A stretch of 64,000 bases of DNA from Microbacterium bovistercoris (lineage in GTDB: Bacteria > Actinomycetota > Actinomycetes > Actinomycetales > Microbacteriaceae), in NCBI RefSeq assembly GCF_003387575.1, contig NZ_QUAB01000033.1, forward strand, positions 20,685 to 84,684, read 5' to 3'. Under the pieces are notes generated by a model, which saw only the letters and a program-made list of their open reading frames with translations, was not told the origin of the DNA and ran no database searches. This document shows, piece after piece, positions 61,132 to 64,000 of the stretch; position 1 is the first letter of the stretch, and each line of letters begins with the position of its first letter. A program made the position numbers and the translations under genes.

Positions 61132-61953
61132 CTACTTGCCCGGCGCCACCGGCTGCACGGTCTCAGCGGGCTCCACCGCCACGGTCACCGGCGCAGCAGC
61201 CATCTCCCTCAGCGCGGCGGCGACCTTCTCGGCCAGGTACCGGTGCCCCTCGTTCGAGGGGTGATCCCTGCCGATGCCGGTGTCGATGATGCCGGCGTAG
61301 TTCTGCGGGGTGATCCATTCCTCCTGCACGGGGGAGATGTACCACCAGCCGCGCTGGGCGGCGAGCTCCTGCAGATCGCGATCGATGCGTGCGGTGGCCT
61401 TCTCCACGGGCAGCACCTGCGGAGCAGGCCCGAGCACCACGATCCGGGCATCCGGGTAGATGTCCGCGAGTCGATCCCAGGCGGCGTCGACCGCGGGGCG
61501 GTAGCCCGCCGCAGGCAGGCGTCGATCGTTGATCGACCCCTCGATCACGACGAGGTCGGGCTGCAGCAGCGGATCGAGCCCGTCGATGCGCGGTCCGTAC
61601 GCGGGGCCGTCGAGACCGGGCTTCAGATAGCCGCTGCCGCGCACGCCGTCCACGATCGTCGTCCCGTCCATGAGATCGGCGAGCCGGTACGCGTAGCCGT
61701 CGGTCGGCGGCGTCGCCGCCGACCCGTAGGTCCACGAGTCGCCGAAGACGAGGATGCGGGGATGCTCGGGCAGCACCAGGGGAGCGGGCGCCTCGGCGTT
61801 CGCCGCACCCGACGCCGCGGACAGCGCCACGGGGTCGGGAGCCTGCGGGCGCAGCATCCCGAACCCGATCGACGCCGCCGTCACGAGGACGGCGGCGCCG
61901 ATGAGGATCGCTCCGCGCAACGAGGTGCGTGGACGACGGGATGGCGGAGTCAT
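61132..61953 (-). CDS. Secreted/membrane-anchored SGNH-family hydrolase
   Basis: 273 residues: an N-terminal membrane anchor (LRGAILIGAAVLVTAASIGFG, about 12-32), a linker, then SGNH blocks: GDSWTYGSA near residue 70, VRGSGYL, IEGSINDR and DHPSNEGHRYLAE near 230, giving Ser, Gly, Asn and Asp-His. SGNH enzymes deacetylate or de-esterify sugars and lipids outside the membrane. ATG 61951-61953 has TATCCT six bases upstream. Next to a sugar ABC importer, so a carbohydrate esterase is plausible but not shown. Confidence 0.88.
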   Translation of the reverse strand: MTPPSRRPRTSLRGAILIGAAVLVTAASIGFGMLRPQAPDPVALSAASGAANAEAPAPLVLPEHPRILVFGDSWTYGSAATPPTDGYAYRLADLMDGTTIVDGVRGSGYLKPGLDGPAYGPRIDGLDPLLQPDLVVIEGSINDRRLPAAGYRPAVDAAWDRLADIYPDARIVVLGPAPQVLPVEKATARIDRDLQELAAQRGWWYISPVQEEWITPQNYAGIIDTGIGRDHPSNEGHRYLAEKVAAALREMAAAPVTVAVEPAETVQPVAPGK

Positions 61954-61959
61954 GATCCG

Positions 61960-61965
61960 AGGATA
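61960..61965 (-). promoter_or_regulatory. -10 TATCCT, leaderless start of the SGNH hydrolase
   Basis: Minus-strand TATCCT six bases before the ATG at 61951-61953. Confidence 0.55.
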
Positions 61966-61978
61966 AGCGCTCCGCCGG

Positions 61979-62890
61979 CTACTTGGACGTGCCCTGGGAC
62001 ACGGATCCCTGCAGCTGGCGCTGGAACAGGATGTAGACGATCAGCACCGGGATGATCGTGATCATCACCGCGGCGAACATCTGGCCGAAGTCCAGTGCGT
62101 AGCCCGCGGACGACGCGTAGGACGCCATGCCCTGCGAGAGCACGTAGTTGTCGCGGTTCGTGTTCAGCGAGATCGGGAGCAGGAACTGGTTCCACAGACC
62201 GAGGAAGTTCATGATCGCGATCGCCGCCATGCCCGGCTTGGCCATGGGCAGCATCACCTGGAAGAAGGTGCGCCACTCGCTGGCGCCGTCCACGTAGGCG
62301 GCCTCCTGGATCTCGTACGGCAGTGACTTGAAGAACGAGTACAGGAAGAACACCGTGAAGGGCAGAGCGAACGCCACATAGGTGATGATCAGGCCCGGCA
62401 GGGTGTTCAGCAGCTGCATGCCCTGCAGGATGAAGAACAGGGGCACGATGGCGAGGAACACCGGGAAGGTGAGCCCTGCCAGCATCAGGTAGTAGATGAT
62501 CCGGCTGCCGGGGATCGAGAACCGGGCCAGCACATAGGCGCACATGGCGCCCAGGATCATCACCAGCACCAGCGAGCAGCCGACCACGATGACGGTGTTG
62601 ACGAACATGCCGCCGAAGTTGTTGTCGACCCAGGCGCTGATGTAGTTGTCGAAGTTCCAGTTCTCCGGCAGCCCGAAGGGCGAGGCGAAGATCTCCTTGG
62701 TGGTCTTGAACGAGCCGATCAGGGTCCACACCATCGGCAGGATGACGATGACCGACCAGATCGCGAGGATGACGTGGGATGCTCCGCCGACGACCTTGTC
62801 ACCGGTGGTCGACTTCGTCGTGTGGATCTCCTGCGGAGCGCCGGACTTCTTCTTGTCGATCGTGACAGCGGCGCGCGTGTCGGTGCTCAT
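61979..62890 (-). CDS. Carbohydrate ABC importer permease, MalG type
   Basis: 303 residues with six membrane helices and the EAA loop EIQEAAYVDGASEWRTFFQVMLP near residue 195, typical of CUT1 MalG proteins. It pairs with the MalF-like gene upstream, which overlaps by four bases. No ATPase gene is in the window; CUT1 systems in actinobacteria commonly share a single MsiK ATPase encoded elsewhere. Confidence 0.93.
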   Translation of the reverse strand: MSTDTRAAVTIDKKKSGAPQEIHTTKSTTGDKVVGGASHVILAIWSVIVILPMVWTLIGSFKTTKEIFASPFGLPENWNFDNYISAWVDNNFGGMFVNTVIVVGCSLVLVMILGAMCAYVLARFSIPGSRIIYYLMLAGLTFPVFLAIVPLFFILQGMQLLNTLPGLIITYVAFALPFTVFFLYSFFKSLPYEIQEAAYVDGASEWRTFFQVMLPMAKPGMAAIAIMNFLGLWNQFLLPISLNTNRDNYVLSQGMASYASSAGYALDFGQMFAAVMITIIPVLIVYILFQRQLQGSVSQGTSK

Positions 62891-63906
62891 GCGCGTCCTC
62901 CTTCATCCTTGCCGCCGATCAGGCGGAACACGCCGATCACGAGGGCGGCGAACAGCAGGGTGATGACCGCGAGCACCACGCCCATGGCGGTGGCGAGGCC
63001 GAACTGGCCCTTCTCGAATGCGGTGCGGAACAGGTACTGGCTCATCACCAGGGTGCTGTTCGAGGGGCCGCCGGTGGAGTTCAGGCCGGCCATGTAGACG
63101 AAGGCGTCCAGGGCCAGGATCCCCAGGTAGATGTAGGCGGTCTGCACGTTGTCGCGCATCTGCGGAAGCAGGATGGAGGTCACGGTGCGGAACCGGCCTG
63201 CGCCGTCGATGCGGGCGGCTTCGAGGGTCTCGCCGGGGATGCCCTTGATCGCGGCGATGAACAGGATCATGTAGAACCCGACCATGCTCCAGACGATCAC
63301 GAAGATCGTCGCTCCCATGGCGGTGGACTGCTCACCCAGCCAGGCCCACTGGTTGTTGTCGATGCCCAGGGCGCCCAGGACGCCGTTGAGCAGACCGGTG
63401 GGCGCGTAGATCATGCTCCACAGGATCGCGATGACGATGGCGGGGATGACGTACGGGAAGAACGACACCACCCGGTAGAAGCTCGAGCCGCGCAGTCCGC
63501 GGACGTTGCCGTGGCTCGGGCCGCCGACGGTGATCATGCTCGCGAAGATGAGGGCGATCACGATCGTGATCAGGGGCACCACCACGGCGAGCAGGATGTT
63601 GTTGCCCATCGCCTGCAGGAACGTGGGGTCGTTGAACAGCTTCACGAAGTTCTGCAGCCCGATGAACTGCATGTCCGGCGAGAAGCCGGTCCAGTTCGTC
63701 ATCGAGTAGTACAGGGCCTGGACGAACGGCGAGATCACGAAGACCAGGAAGATCACCAGCGGAAGGACCAGGAACACCAGCAGGAACGATGCGTAGTCCC
63801 AGGTCAGCTTGCGAGGGAGCCCCGCTCGGGGCGCCCTGCGGCGCCCCGAGCGGGGTGCGGACACCGTGACGGTGTCCGCACCCTCGAGAGAGGGGATGGT
63901 GCTCAC
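62887..63906 (-). CDS. Carbohydrate ABC importer permease, MalF type
   Basis: 339 residues, six main membrane helices, EAA loop ETLEAARIDGAGRFRTVTSILLP near residue 225. CUT1 MalF without the large periplasmic domain of E. coli MalF, as in other Gram-positive systems. GTG 63904-63906 overlaps the binding-protein stop (GTGA). Confidence 0.93.
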   Translation of the reverse strand: MSTIPSLEGADTVTVSAPRSGRRRAPRAGLPRKLTWDYASFLLVFLVLPLVIFLVFVISPFVQALYYSMTNWTGFSPDMQFIGLQNFVKLFNDPTFLQAMGNNILLAVVVPLITIVIALIFASMITVGGPSHGNVRGLRGSSFYRVVSFFPYVIPAIVIAILWSMIYAPTGLLNGVLGALGIDNNQWAWLGEQSTAMGATIFVIVWSMVGFYMILFIAAIKGIPGETLEAARIDGAGRFRTVTSILLPQMRDNVQTAYIYLGILALDAFVYMAGLNSTGGPSNSTLVMSQYLFRTAFEKGQFGLATAMGVVLAVITLLFAALVIGVFRLIGGKDEGGRA

Positions 63907-64000
63907 TTGATCTCGATCTTCTCGATGGAGGAGTCGTTCGCGATCTTGTCCACCAGCGCCTGCAGCTGCTTGGTGATCTCGGCGACCGTCATGTCGCCGG
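63903..64000 (-). CDS. Sugar-binding protein of the ABC importer, C-terminal end (cut by window edge)
   Basis: Only the last 31 codons and part of another are present: GDMTVAEITKQLQALVDKIA and a short tail ending EKIEIK before TGA (63903-63905). GDMTVxE is typical of the C-terminal helix of CUT1 family 1 solute-binding proteins. Placed directly before the permeases with an overlapping stop, it would deliver sugar to them. The rest lies beyond the window. Confidence 0.8.
   Translation of the reverse strand, partial: GDMTVAEITKQLQALVDKIANDSSIEKIEIK

Overview
The window is a 64-kb chromosomal stretch from a high-GC actinobacterium, most likely a member of the Microbacteriaceae close to Microbacterium. 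The case rests on very high G+C codon usage, a WhiB1-type regulator next to a PdtaS-type histidine kinase and an Rv3235-like protein, a SigR/RsrA (SigH/RshA) pair, a fused Kgd-type 2-oxoglutarate dehydrogenase, GuaB1, DUF3097, DUF2510 and a PspA/TPM pair. I see no integrase, transposase, CRISPR array or prophage. Genes are densely packed with many ATGA/GTGA start-stop overlaps, and no gene-free stretch exceeds about 210 bases.

Region by region: (1) 1-11139 is a nitrogenous-base catabolic locus. A minus-strand operon encodes a DUF2877 protein, a CodB-like permease, an ankyrin protein, FdrA, a DUF1116 protein and an NCS2-like permease, followed by an NCS1 permease and a base deaminase. A divergent carbamate kinase and a GntR regulator lie to its right. 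The FdrA/DUF1116/DUF2877/carbamate kinase set matches the E. coli proteins assigned to oxamate carbamoyltransferase in allantoin use. Here it would turn a carbamoylated purine or pyrimidine breakdown product into carbamoyl phosphate and then ATP. (2) 11155-18651 holds an AlaA-like aminotransferase, a CpaE-like ATPase with a SAF protein, small conserved actinobacterial proteins, PdtaS, WhiB1, a membrane protein and peroxiredoxin Bcp. (3) 18686-24579 holds rsgA, aroA, a thiol-stress sigma/anti-sigma pair with its own promoter, an Eis-like acetyltransferase and an internally shortened APC permease. (4) 24634-36698 holds kgd, guaB1, two CNNM/CorC transporters behind a short upstream ORF, an old-yellow-enzyme reductase, nnrD, a GT87-like membrane protein, a thiamine-binding protein and a Nudix hydrolase. 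(5) 36712-43512 holds a PheS-like ligase with a leader-peptide region, metX, metY, an SDR, an S51 peptidase, ung and a GNAT. (6) 43487-49393 is a peptide-type ABC importer behind an alpha/beta hydrolase. (7) 49551-61120 holds a Tyr phosphatase, an iron-box SIP protein, an arginase-fold enzyme, PspA/TPM, DUF3097, trmB, a CPBP-like protein, sufS-sufU, a CueP-like lipoprotein with a CsoR-type operator, and tRNA-Arg(CCG). (8) 61132-64000 holds an SGNH hydrolase and a carbohydrate ABC importer cut by the window edge.

Two regulatory layouts deserve most attention. A 22-codon upstream ORF starting MDDPP overlaps the first CNNM/CorC gene by one base, and its codons form half of a hairpin that hides that gene's ribosome site. 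Separately, the PheS-like gene follows a 23-codon leaderless upstream ORF, with two competing RNA pairings, one of which hides the ribosome site. At window scale, about twenty genes that head transcription units have a -10-like hexamer exactly 6-7 bases before the start codon, so leaderless mRNAs appear to be common here.

All functional calls come from reading the sequence and recalling protein families; no database search was run.
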